This document shows, one piece after another, positions 55,804 through 64,000 of a stretch of DNA of 64,000 bases. The first letter of the stretch is position 1. Every line of letters begins with the position of its first letter. Location: NCBI GenBank assembly GCA_903901875.1, contig CAIUSO010000084.1, forward strand, positions 1 to 64,000, read 5' to 3'. The notes beneath the pieces are model-generated. The model was not told the DNA's origin, did no database searches, and saw nothing but the letters and a program-made list of their open reading frames with translations. Made by a program: the position numbers and the translations under genes. The stretch is from an uncultured Geobacteraceae bacterium (lineage in GTDB: Bacteria; Desulfobacterota; Desulfuromonadia; Geobacterales; Pseudopelobacteraceae).

Positions 55804-58800
55804 ATGAAGAATTTTACAATAAAGAAATGGTATCTACTATTCGTATGTATGTTTACCAGCTTAGCTACGCTGACAGGATGCAGTGGAGGTGTATTCGGGG
55901 GGGGATTATGGAACACACCCCACCCGCCGGTCATTACCGCTTATTCTTTGGTCGGGGCCGTTGGCACCATCAATGAGTCTGCAAAAACCATCTCGGTAAC
56001 GGTTCCGTTTGCAACTGTTCTGACAAATCTGACCGCAACGTACGCCACCACAGCCATTTCCGTCTCAGTTGCCGATGTACCACAAACCAGTGGTGTGGCC
56101 CCCACAAATAATTTTACCAATCCGGTGCTATACACCGCAACCGCTGCCGACCATTCAACGGCAAAATATCTGGTGACGGTCACCGTGGCTTTGCCCATCG
56201 ATAAGGCCATTACCGCCTACTCCATTGATGGGGTTGTCGGCACCATCAATCCGGCAGCAAAAACCATCTTGGTGGCCATGCCGTATGGCACAGATGTTAC
56301 CGGTTCAGGCAAGGATCTTATGCGGCCGTCATTCTCGGCTTCAGCTACTGATGTCCGTGTCGGTGGTGTCCTGCAGCAGAGTCCTGCCCTGGTATCACGG
56401 AACTTTAGCAACCTGGTTGTCTATACCGTAACCGCAGCTGATACTTCTGCCGTAAACTATACCGTCATTGTAACCGTGGCTTCGCAAATTGACAAAGCAC
56501 TTACGGCATTTTCCATTGACGGTATTAACGGGGTCATCAACCCAACCACCAGGACCGTAGTGGTCGCGATGCCCTATGGCACTGACATCACCGGCTTGAG
56601 TAAGGATCCCATGAGGGTGACTTACTCCGCATCAGCCACTGATGTGCGGGTCGTGGGAACTCTCCAGCAGAGCCCGGCCCTGGTAGCTCGCAATTTCAGC
56701 AGTCTGGTTGTGTACACGGTAACGGCAGCTGATACTTCCGCCGTATCCTACACCATTTTTGTGACGGTTGCTCCGGCCATTGACAAGGGCATTACCGCCT
56801 ACTCCATTGACGGAGTTGTCGGTACGATCAATCCACTGACACAAACCATAGTGGTAACTATGCCGTATGGCACCGATATCACCGGTTTAAGCAAAGACCC
56901 CATGCGGGCCTCATTCACCGCAACAGCCACTGACGTCCGGGTAGCAGGCACACTCCAACAGAGCCCGGCACCGGCTGCACGAAATTTCAGCGGCCTGGTT
57001 GTCTACACGGTTACTGCTGCTGACAGCTCCACCGCGCTGTATACCGTTTTCGTTACGGTGGCGTCACCCATAGACAAGGCAATTACGGCATTTTCCATTG
57101 ATGGCATTAACGGGACTATTAATCCCACCACCAGGACGGTAGTGGTAGCGATGCCCTATGGCACTGACATCACCGGCCTGGGTAAGGACCCCATGCGGGC
57201 CTCATACTCCGCATCGGCCAGTGACGTTCGGGTAGCGGGCACATTGCAACAGAGCCCTGCCTTGACAGCACGCAATTTCAGCAATCTGGTTGTGTACACG
57301 GTAACGGCAGCTGATACGTCGTCAGCAAGCTATACCGTCTTTGTAACCGTAGCTTCACAGGTTGACAAGGCACTAACGGCATTTTCCATTGATGGCGTTA
57401 ACGGAACCATAAACTCAACGACCAGGACCGTGGTGGTAGCGATGCCCTTCGGCACTGACATTACCGGCTTGGGTAAGGACCCCATGAGGGTAACGTACTC
57501 AGCGTCAGTTACCGATGTTCGGGTTGCGGGTACTCCACAACTAAGCCCTGCCGTGGCAGCGCGCAATTTCAGCAGCCTGGTTGTGTACACGCTAACAGCA
57601 GCAGATACCTCCGCCGTGTCCTACTCTGTGTTTGTAACGGTTGCTCCGGCCATTGACAACGGTATTACCGCCTACTCCATTGATGGAGTTGTCGGTACGA
57701 TCAACCCAGTAGCAAAAACAGTGTTAGTAACCATGCCCTTTGGCACAGATATCACCGGTCTCAGCAAAGATCCGATGCGGGCGTCATTCACCGCAACAAC
57801 GACCGACGTTCGGGTCGCAGGCACACTCCAGCAGAGCCCGGCAGTGACTGCGCGAAATTTTAGCAGCCCCGTTCTGTACACGGTGACTTCCGCTGACAGC
57901 TCCACCGCACTGTATACCGTTATCGTTACGGTGGCTTCACCCATAGACAAAGCTATTACGGCATTTTCTATCGATGGCGTTAACGGGACTATTAACGCAA
58001 CCACCAGGACTATCGTGGTGGCGATGCCCTATGGCACTGACATTACCGGCCTGGGTAAGGACCCCATGAGGGCAACGTACTCCGCTTCAGCCACTGATGT
58101 TCGGGTAGCGGGCACACTGCAACAGAGCCCGGCCTTGGCAGCGCGCAATTTCAGCAGTCTGGTCGTGTACACGGTAACCGCAGCAGATAGCTCCGCCGTA
58201 TCCTACGCCATATTTGTGACGGTTGCTCCGGCCATAGACAACAGCATTACCGCCTACTCCATTGACGGAATTGTCGGTACGATCAATCCAGTAGCAAAAA
58301 CCATCTTAGTAACCATGCCGTATGGTACTGATATCACCGGCCTCAGTAAGGATCCGATGCGGGCGTCATTTACCGCAACAGCTACCGACGTCCGGGTAGC
58401 GGGCACACTTCAGCAGAGCCCGGCACCGGCTGCACGCAATTTCAGCGGGCTCGTGGTGTACACGGTAACTTCTGCAGATAGTTCCACCGCCACATATACC
58501 GTTATTGTTACGGTGGCTTCGCCCATAGACAAAGCTATTACGGCATTTTCCATCGACGGCGTTATCGGTACGATAAATCAGGTCACCAAGACAATCTTGG
58601 TAGCCATGCCATACGGCACAGACGTAACCGGTCTTGGCACAGATCCCATGAGAGCGACATACACTGCAACAGCTACCGACGTTCAGGTAGGTGGCGTTGT
58701 ACAGCAGAGCCCCGCTCTGGCAGCACGGAATTTCAGCAGTATGGTTGTTTACACGGTTACTGCTGCGGACGGTTCGACGGTATCATATACCGTGTTTGTT

Positions 58801-59874
58801 ACGGTGGCATCACCGGTCGACAAAACCATCACCGCATACTCACTTGATGGCGTTATCGGCACCATAAGTCAGACCACCAGGACAATCTTGGTCAATATGC
58901 CGTTCGGAACCAATGTCACCGGCATAGGTACCAATCCGATGATTGCCACGTACATCGCTTCTTCAACTGATGTTACGGTAAACGGAGCATCGCAGATCAG
59001 CGGCACAACGCGGAATAATTTCACCAATCCGGTCCCGTACAAGGTAACAGCAGCTGACACCTCAACGGCAACCTATACCGTTATTGTAACAGTGGCCTTG
59101 TATGTACCAACTCCCGGAGACGCCGGAGCCGCACCATTCCTGGCTTCTGCTGATACCTTTGGCATCATAGCAAACGATGCTATCACCAACTCCGGTGCAA
59201 CGTTGATGCATCTCTACGGTGATGTGGCATTGGCCGGTCCGACATCAACATCGACGGCTCTGGTTGCATTTACCGTCGGTGGAACTGCAGCGGTACCTAC
59301 TTCACCGCGAGTAACCGGGCAGATTATCACTACTGATAAAGGCAATTCAGCTCTTCTGCGACAGCTTCGCCTTGACCTTCAGTCCGCGTATGACAAAAAC
59401 AAAATCGGCTCAGTTCGTGTCGCACCGTCATCGGTACCGACATTGACCAGTAATGGCGGGACATTTATTCCAGGTGTTGTTGACCTCTCCGGAATGGTTC
59501 TTCGCCCCGGTATCTATGCGGTGGGGACGACTATTGACACGTTTGGTTTGAGCAATGTAGCCGGTCCCCTTGTGCTTGATGCACAGGGAAATGCCGATGC
59601 GGTGTTTATCTTCCAGGCCGATACCATGACCACGACAACCGGTAGCGTTGTGCTACAGGGAGGTGCCAATCCCAAAAACGTTTTCTGGATCATGACCAAC
59701 AATGCCACAATCGGAACGAACACCTTCTTTCAGGGGACAATTGTGGCGGGACGCACCATCACAATTAACGCCAACACGATCGTTGAGGGAAGAATGCTGG
59801 CAGGAGCTGACAGTTCGGCTCCGGTTGGTACCGGTAACCTTACGGTAAGTGGTATCATCACCGTGCCGAAATAA
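55804..59874 (+). CDS. Repeat-rich lipoprotein with C-terminal ice-binding (DUF3494) domain
   Basis: 1356 aa. Lipobox LTGC (C26) anchors it at a membrane, presumably the outer one, facing out. One divergent and ten near-identical beta-sandwich repeats follow, period 97 aa (291 bp) from about residue 131 to 1098; each begins like ITAYSIDGVVGTIN and ends YTVxVTVA. The C-terminal 240 residues are a DUF3494 domain (ADTFGIIANDAITNSGAT..., then FFQGTIVAGRTITINANT), the beta-helix fold of bacterial and algal ice-binding proteins; many mesophiles carry it with adhesive roles. The repeats would hold this domain away from the cell. Alternating repeat types point to recent duplication of repeat pairs. 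Confidence 0.88.
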   Translation: MKNFTIKKWYLLFVCMFTSLATLTGCSGGVFGGGLWNTPHPPVITAYSLVGAVGTINESAKTISVTVPFATVLTNLTATYATTAISVSVADVPQTSGVAPTNNFTNPVLYTATAADHSTAKYLVTVTVALPIDKAITAYSIDGVVGTINPAAKTILVAMPYGTDVTGSGKDLMRPSFSASATDVRVGGVLQQSPALVSRNFSNLVVYTVTAADTSAVNYTVIVTVASQIDKALTAFSIDGINGVINPTTRTVVVAMPYGTDITGLSKDPMRVTYSASATDVRVVGTLQQSPALVARNFSSLVVYTVTAADTSAVSYTIFVTVAPAIDKGITAYSIDGVVGTINPLTQTIVVTMPYGTDITGLSKDPMRASFTATATDVRVAGTLQQSPAPAARNFSGLVVYTVTAADSSTALYTVFVTVASPIDKAITAFSIDGINGTINPTTRTVVVAMPYGTDITGLGKDPMRASYSASASDVRVAGTLQQSPALTARNFSNLVVYTVTAADTSSASYTVFVTVASQVDKALTAFSIDGVNGTINSTTRTVVVAMPFGTDITGLGKDPMRVTYSASVTDVRVAGTPQLSPAVAARNFSSLVVYTLTAADTSAVSYSVFVTVAPAIDNGITAYSIDGVVGTINPVAKTVLVTMPFGTDITGLSKDPMRASFTATTTDVRVAGTLQQSPAVTARNFSSPVLYTVTSADSSTALYTVIVTVASPIDKAITAFSIDGVNGTINATTRTIVVAMPYGTDITGLGKDPMRATYSASATDVRVAGTLQQSPALAARNFSSLVVYTVTAADSSAVSYAIFVTVAPAIDNSITAYSIDGIVGTINPVAKTILVTMPYGTDITGLSKDPMRASFTATATDVRVAGTLQQSPAPAARNFSGLVVYTVTSADSSTATYTVIVTVASPIDKAITAFSIDGVIGTINQVTKTILVAMPYGTDVTGLGTDPMRATYTATATDVQVGGVVQQSPALAARNFSSMVVYTVTAADGSTVSYTVFVTVASPVDKTITAYSLDGVIGTISQTTRTILVNMPFGTNVTGIGTNPMIATYIASSTDVTVNGASQISGTTRNNFTNPVPYKVTAADTSTATYTVIVTVALYVPTPGDAGAAPFLASADTFGIIANDAITNSGATLMHLYGDVALAGPTSTSTALVAFTVGGTAAVPTSPRVTGQIITTDKGNSALLRQLRLDLQSAYDKNKIGSVRVAPSSVPTLTSNGGTFIPGVVDLSGMVLRPGIYAVGTTIDTFGLSNVAGPLVLDAQGNADAVFIFQADTMTTTTGSVVLQGGANPKNVFWIMTNNATIGTNTFFQGTIVAGRTITINANTIVEGRMLAGADSSAPVGTGNLTVSGIITVPK

Positions 59875-59884
59875 AGTAGTGATA

Positions 59885-59912
59885 GGGAGGCGGTCATGTT
59901 GGGCCGCCTCCC
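59885..59912 (+). terminator. Terminator of the ice-binding-type lipoprotein
   Basis: GGGAGGCGG pairs with CCGCCTCCC around a 10-nt loop, followed by TTGTTT; 10 bp past the stop codon. Confidence 0.8.
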
Positions 59913-59981
59913 TTGTTTCTGAAGAAGAAGTGATGCTGACAGTACTCAATTTACGAAGTATGACAAGAGGAGGGGGTTTAT

Positions 59982-61640
59982 ATGAAAAAGAAATTTTCAT
60001 TAGCTTTAAATATAACGAAAGTACTATCGGTCCTATTGCTCTCGGTATTCGCACTACCCGTGGCTGGTCACACAGAGATTAGGGAAGGAAGTGTAGAAAT
60101 TAGCCCGTTTGCCGGCTTCAACATGGTTGAAAAACGCCAGAATTTGAAAAATGCACCGATATACGGTGGGAGGCTTGGCTACAATTTTACCGACCATTTT
60201 GGAGTTGAGGCGACGGGAGAGTTTGTCCAGAGCTGGGTTGATGATAAGTCAGCCGTTTTCGATAGAGAGGGCAAATTTACCAGTCCGACAGATGGGGTGA
60301 GCGTCACCTCATACCATCTTGACCTGCTCTATCATCTGATTTCGGAAGGTAAATTCAACCCGTTTGTGGTCGCCGGCTATGGAGCTGCCATATATGATCC
60401 AAAAATAAACAACGAGAATATGTCCATTATCGATTTTGGTATTGGAGCTAAGTATTGGTTGAATGACACGATAGCCATCCGGGCCGATCTCAGGGATAAT
60501 CTTGTATTTGAGGATAAAATCAACAATGTACAGGCGACTATCGGCATAGTTATGGCTTTTGGAGGAGAGAACAAAAAGGTTGTGGCAATATCACATGCTT
60601 CGAATACTGCCATCATTGAAGTCGCAGATAGCACGACACCTACCGTTGTTTTTACGTCACCGGCTAATGGTGCTACAAAAGTGCATATCAATCAGAAAGC
60701 CTACGTTGCCTTTAGTAAGGATATGAACCAGACGACGCTTACCAACTCCACTTTTACGATAATGCAGGATAGCAGTCCCGTTCCGGGTGAAGTTACCTCC
60801 ACCGATTCGACCGCAACCTTCACTCCCACCAGCAATTTTGAGCAAGGTAAACTTTATACCGTTCTGATAAATGATGGCGCAAAAGATTCATCGGGCAATT
60901 CCATGACGCACAGTTATGAATGGCGTTTCACCGCCGGTGATGTGGCAGATGCTACCGCACCGACGGTCGCATTCACCGCTCCGGTGAACGGTGCTACCGC
61001 AGCACCGATCAAACAGAAAATCAATGTGGCCTTCAGCGAAGTAATGGATCCCAACACCCTTAACTCACAAACATTTATCGTAATGCAGGGTGAAAAGAGT
61101 ATCGCGGGTAAAGTGACAACTTCTGCCTCTAATGCCACCTTTACAACCAGTAAGGATTTAGCCAATGGAATGCCATATACTGCCACCATAACCACCGGTG
61201 CCAAAGATTTGGCAGGCAATCCGCTGGCACAGAATTATGTATGGAACTTCACTTCCTACGCACCACCAAAGGCGTCATCAACTCTGGTTACGCTGCAAAA
61301 TTCCCATTTTGACTACAACAGTACCGCGATCAGTGAAAACGGCCGAACTATTCTGAATAATAACATCATGGGAATGAAGAATAATCCCAAATTAAAGCTG
61401 CTTGTTTCCGGGTACACCTCTGCTTCCGGCACACCTGAATATAACCAGGATCTGAGCGAGAGACGGGCAGAATCGGTCAAGGCGTATCTGGTTACATTGG
61501 GTGGCATTGATGCTGGTCGGATTACTACCGTCGGGTATGGCGAATCACACCCGGCCCAACATGAAGTAAACCCCAGCGATCGGCTTTCCCCTGCGGCTCT
61601 CGCAAACATGAGAGTTGTCGTTGAGATCATCGAAGAGTAA
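59982..61640 (+). CDS. OmpA-like outer-membrane protein with two Big_5 domains
   Basis: 552 aa. A signal peptide (cleavage near LPVAG) is followed by an eight-stranded beta-barrel (about 35-200; e.g. GGRLGYNFTDHFGVEATGEF). Two SbsA-type Ig-like Big_5 domains (about 220-320 and 325-425; TPTVVFTSPANGAT and APTVAFTAPVNGAT) lead to an OmpA peptidoglycan-binding domain (about 445-552; LSERRAESVKAYL). It ties the outer membrane to the cell wall. GAGGAGGGGG precedes the ATG. The Ig-like spacers between barrel and OmpA domain make it longer than typical OmpA. Confidence 0.9.
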   Translation: MKKKFSLALNITKVLSVLLLSVFALPVAGHTEIREGSVEISPFAGFNMVEKRQNLKNAPIYGGRLGYNFTDHFGVEATGEFVQSWVDDKSAVFDREGKFTSPTDGVSVTSYHLDLLYHLISEGKFNPFVVAGYGAAIYDPKINNENMSIIDFGIGAKYWLNDTIAIRADLRDNLVFEDKINNVQATIGIVMAFGGENKKVVAISHASNTAIIEVADSTTPTVVFTSPANGATKVHINQKAYVAFSKDMNQTTLTNSTFTIMQDSSPVPGEVTSTDSTATFTPTSNFEQGKLYTVLINDGAKDSSGNSMTHSYEWRFTAGDVADATAPTVAFTAPVNGATAAPIKQKINVAFSEVMDPNTLNSQTFIVMQGEKSIAGKVTTSASNATFTTSKDLANGMPYTATITTGAKDLAGNPLAQNYVWNFTSYAPPKASSTLVTLQNSHFDYNSTAISENGRTILNNNIMGMKNNPKLKLLVSGYTSASGTPEYNQDLSERRAESVKAYLVTLGGIDAGRITTVGYGESHPAQHEVNPSDRLSPAALANMRVVVEIIEE

Positions 61641-61668
61641 GCTCGGATAGTTGTTGAAATAGATGTGA

Positions 61669-61701
61669 ATGAGCCCGCAACCACCTTTGGTTCGGGCTCA
61701 T
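61669..61701 (+). terminator. Strong hairpin after the OmpA-like gene
   Basis: ATGAGCCCG-C-AACC pairs with GGTT-CGGGCTCAT around ACCTTT, 28 bp past the stop. There is no T run, so termination is uncertain. Confidence 0.5.
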
Positions 61702-61759
61702 GAGTTCTGGGCGTGTGCTGGCGTAACTCGCCTGAGATTGAGATAACAAGGAGCAAAAA

Positions 61760-62029
61760 ATGACCAGAATAACCCTGCCAGTTCTCAGTATTACTCTGTT
61801 TTTACTCTGTTCATGCACGGTTTTCTGCAAAGGTGACCCAACACCTGAATCGGTGCCAATGCCAAAACAGCTGACAGCTCCGGTTGGCAAAAAATGGCAG
61901 CTTATTGAAGAAGCACCGAATATCAGTGACGAGCATGGCCGCCTCCCTTTTCAGGTTGAGCAGTCGGTCCGACCGGATGGGAAAACATCCACATCGCCAA
62001 AAAAATTCAAAAATGAAGCCGTGAAATGA
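61760..62029 (+). CDS. Small secreted protein of unknown function
   Basis: 89 aa with an N-terminal hydrophobic export signal (ITLPVLSITLFLLCSC) that may be a weak lipobox, then a short polar, proline-rich mature part without known family. AAGGAG lies 6 nt before the ATG. It lies between the OmpA-like gene and pyruvate kinase on the same strand. Confidence 0.6.
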   Translation: MTRITLPVLSITLFLLCSCTVFCKGDPTPESVPMPKQLTAPVGKKWQLIEEAPNISDEHGRLPFQVEQSVRPDGKTSTSPKKFKNEAVK

Positions 62030-62065
62030 TGCCATTCATGTGTGCCAACCAGAAGGATAAATCCC

Positions 62066-63511
62066 ATGGCTCTTCCTCTCAATAAAACAAAAATCATCTG
62101 TACCATTGGGCCAGCATCCGAATCTCCCGCTATATTACTCAATATGCTGGATGCCGGGATGAACATTGCACGGTTAAATTTCTCCCATGGTGATTTTTCC
62201 TGGCATAAGACCGTAATCGATAATATTCAGTCCGCTGCTCGTATGAGCGGAAAACCGGTAACAATAATGGCAGATCTTCCCGGCCCCAAAATACGCATCG
62301 GGCAATTGACTGAAGAACCAATTCAATTAATGCAAAACGATATGTTTACCTTGACCACACAGGAAATTATCGGTGATTGTCGGCGAGCTTCTGTTAATTT
62401 CCCCCGTCTGCCGGTGATTGTGAAGCCAGGTGATATCATGTCTCTCAATGACGGCATTATTCACCTGGAAGTAGTGAAGGTAGAAGAGCAGGAAGTGCGA
62501 TGCCAGGTTCTGATTGGGGGAGAATTGCGTTCCCATAAGGGGCTCAATTTACCTGGAATCAATCTTGGTATCACTGCATTTACCGAGCATGATCATGACT
62601 GTTTAAAATTTGCTCTCACACATGGTGTGGATGTGATCAGCCAATCATTCGTTGAGACCGCCGCCGACATTGACGCAGTACGTAACGCGGCAACAGAGCT
62701 TGGATTTAACGTATTCATCATTGCCAAGATTGAACGGGCAGGGGCATTGACTTACATTGATGAAATCCTGAAGGCTGCCGACGGGATCATGGTTGCACGT
62801 GGTGACTTGGGAGTAGAGACTCCCATGGAAAGAATTGCTGTGGTCCAGAAACAGCTGATCAGTAGGGCTAACTTATTCGGAAAGCCTGTTATCACCGCCA
62901 CACAAATGCTGGAATCAATGGTAGATCATTACCGCCCCACCAGGGCTGAGTCCACCGATGTGGCTAATGCCGTCCTTGACGGCACCGATTGTGTGATGCT
63001 TTCCGAAGAATCTGCCATGGGGCAATTTCCGGTGGAGGCGGTAAAAATGCTTGCCAAAATTGCCGGAGCTACGGAACCACATCGTACCGATGTCAGTACC
63101 CGCGAGGTTTTTGCTGACTATAATCGAGATACTGATGTGCATCTCGTGGATATTATCTCGCGAAATGTGCAGCGTACCGTAGCCCGTCTCGCCCCGATTG
63201 CCGTCATTGCCCCTACGGCCACGGGAAACATTGCCCGGATGATATCCCGCTTCAAACTACCCACGTGGATCGTGGTCGCCAGCCCAAATGGAGCGATCTG
63301 TCGCGGATTGCAATTCTCGTACGGAGTAGTTCCTATTCAGACGGAGTATCCTCTCAACTGGAAGGAATTTGCCCGGTCTTGGGTACAAAGTGAAAAATTG
63401 CCGGAGGAGTTAATCGTCATGGCGGAATGTCCCTGCCAACGGACCCCACACGTGAGCCCACACCTGGATATTATAGATTTACGTACCACCATGCATACGG
63501 AAACCCAGTGA
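62066..63511 (+). CDS. pyk: Pyruvate kinase
   Basis: 481 aa. It converts phosphoenolpyruvate and ADP to pyruvate and ATP, the last step of glycolysis. Seen motifs: GMNIARLNFSHG, DLPGPKIRIG, the catalytic lysine segment IIAKIERAG, ARGDLGVETP and ATQMLESM; the C-terminal regulatory domain is present. ATG 62066 follows AAGGA by 8 nt; the GTG at 62042 is not needed. It is convergent with the partial kinase at the window edge. Confidence 0.94.
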   Translation: MALPLNKTKIICTIGPASESPAILLNMLDAGMNIARLNFSHGDFSWHKTVIDNIQSAARMSGKPVTIMADLPGPKIRIGQLTEEPIQLMQNDMFTLTTQEIIGDCRRASVNFPRLPVIVKPGDIMSLNDGIIHLEVVKVEEQEVRCQVLIGGELRSHKGLNLPGINLGITAFTEHDHDCLKFALTHGVDVISQSFVETAADIDAVRNAATELGFNVFIIAKIERAGALTYIDEILKAADGIMVARGDLGVETPMERIAVVQKQLISRANLFGKPVITATQMLESMVDHYRPTRAESTDVANAVLDGTDCVMLSEESAMGQFPVEAVKMLAKIAGATEPHRTDVSTREVFADYNRDTDVHLVDIISRNVQRTVARLAPIAVIAPTATGNIARMISRFKLPTWIVVASPNGAICRGLQFSYGVVPIQTEYPLNWKEFARSWVQSEKLPEELIVMAECPCQRTPHVSPHLDIIDLRTTMHTETQ

Positions 63512-63559
63512 CTCCTGTCAGTGTCATCGGCACTTATCTACCGGGCTCTGCCTCAGCTT

Positions 63560-64000
63560 TTACATCTGTACTCCCGTATCGGCATAATCCAGCGTTACGT
63601 GAAGTGCATCAAGGAACTCATGTAATTTTATCGGCTTTGTTATATAGCGAAAAAACCCGGCATTCAGCCCCCGTTCAATGTCAAAGGACATAGCGTTTGC
63701 ACTGATGGCAATAACCGGGATATGGGCAGTGGCCTGGTCAGATTGCAGAGCATTCAAGACTTCGTACCCGCTGATATCAGGCAGATTAATATCGGTAAGA
63801 ATTACATCCGGCCGTGATTCACGCGCAGCTTTGATTCCGCTGTATCCGTCTCCGGCGGTTATCAGAGAAATTTCGCGATGTCGCAGCATGATCTGGGTAA
63901 CCAGTGCCAGATTCGACAGATTGTCTTCTATATAGAGCAGTGTATGTATCCGTTCTCGGCAGGATAACTGCTGTCCGGTATCTGTTGTCGCACTGTCGCT
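63560..64000 (-). CDS. Hybrid sensor kinase, C-terminal receiver domain (runs off the window)
   Basis: The minus-strand frame is open from the window edge to the stop at 63560, 146 residues. It shows RIHTLLYIEDNLSNL, the phospho-acceptor in LTDINLPDISG, and ITKPIK. The layout and sequence match the end of the CHASE3 hybrid kinase at 49406 (LLYVEDNPANL, LMDINLPGISG, LTKPIK), so this is very probably the tail of a paralogous hybrid kinase. Confidence 0.88.
   Translation of the reverse strand, partial: SDSATTDTGQQLSCRERIHTLLYIEDNLSNLALVTQIMLRHREISLITAGDGYSGIKAARESRPDVILTDINLPDISGYEVLNALQSDQATAHIPVIAISANAMSFDIERGLNAGFFRYITKPIKLHEFLDALHVTLDYADTGVQM

Noticed and set aside
55804-59874. Possible CRISPR-like periodicity
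   Set aside because: The 291-bp period is in frame, encodes protein repeats throughout and has no spacer pattern.
63427-63693. Plus-strand frame overlapping the pyk end
   Set aside because: It overlaps pyruvate kinase and is antisense to the receiver domain, with no family resemblance.

Overview
The window looks like chromosomal DNA of a Gram-negative, metal-reducer-type delta-proteobacterium (Desulfuromonadia, Geobacter-like). I infer this from the density of hybrid histidine kinases and sigma-54 response regulators, a GEMM riboswitch, an NfnAB-type pair, a PPC/DUF296 protein, outer-membrane lipoproteins and an OmpA-like protein. No rRNA, tRNA, CRISPR array or prophage was seen. The species cannot be fixed from the sequence alone.

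Layout. 1-2000: a chemotaxis receptor without its sensor half, abutting IS-end-like direct repeats, then a 187-bp MITE with a 9-bp target duplication and a dehydrogenase remnant. 2.0-7.3 kb: rhomboid protease, Bax-inhibitor-1 protein, shortened PPC protein and a hybrid kinase. 7.3-8.6 kb: decayed vapBC, a PIN-gene scar and a GEMM riboswitch with terminator ahead of an unknown 83-aa protein. 8.6-16.4 kb: envelope and redox genes (GT2-GtrA, TMTC-like TPR membrane protein, DUF4239, NfnB/NfnA, phosphatidylserine synthase) and a ccdAB scar. 16.4-27 kb: signalling island with a dead kinase, two large hybrid kinases, a small CxxC protein, a sigma-54 response regulator and a small histidine kinase. 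27.4-40 kb: lipoprotein, 3053-aa cyclic beta-1,2-glucan synthase with a small coiled-coil partner, PRC-barrel and glycine-rich stress proteins. 40.3-47.6 kb: second MITE fused to an orphan PIN gene, DHH phosphoesterase, phospholipase-D-like lipoprotein, a four-gene ABC/AI-2E operon led by a 21-aa ORF, and a zinc alcohol dehydrogenase. 47.9-55.5 kb: CheB-CheR-PAS protein, hybrid kinase and sigma-54 regulator in one overlapping operon. 55.8-64 kb: repeat-rich ice-binding-type lipoprotein, OmpA-like protein, small secreted protein, pyruvate kinase and the end of another hybrid kinase.

The most interesting signal is regulatory. Six -24/-12 (sigma-54-like) promoters were found, each with a 16-bp palindrome of form CYGYCA-N4-TGRCRG located 63-114 bp upstream. 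Several have a second copy or half-copy exactly 18 bp away. The target genes are the TPR/GT2 pair, pssA, a sigma-54 response regulator, the coiled-coil/ndvB operon, the stress-protein/PRC operon and the alcohol dehydrogenase. This would be an undescribed envelope or osmotic stress regulon under one enhancer-binding protein, possibly the regulator at 21178-22638, which carries a weak copy of the site at its own promoter.

A second theme is decay of mobile and toxin-antitoxin DNA: vapC, ccdAB, a PIN fragment, a MITE-capped PIN gene, kinase and dehydrogenase remnants lie between intact genes.
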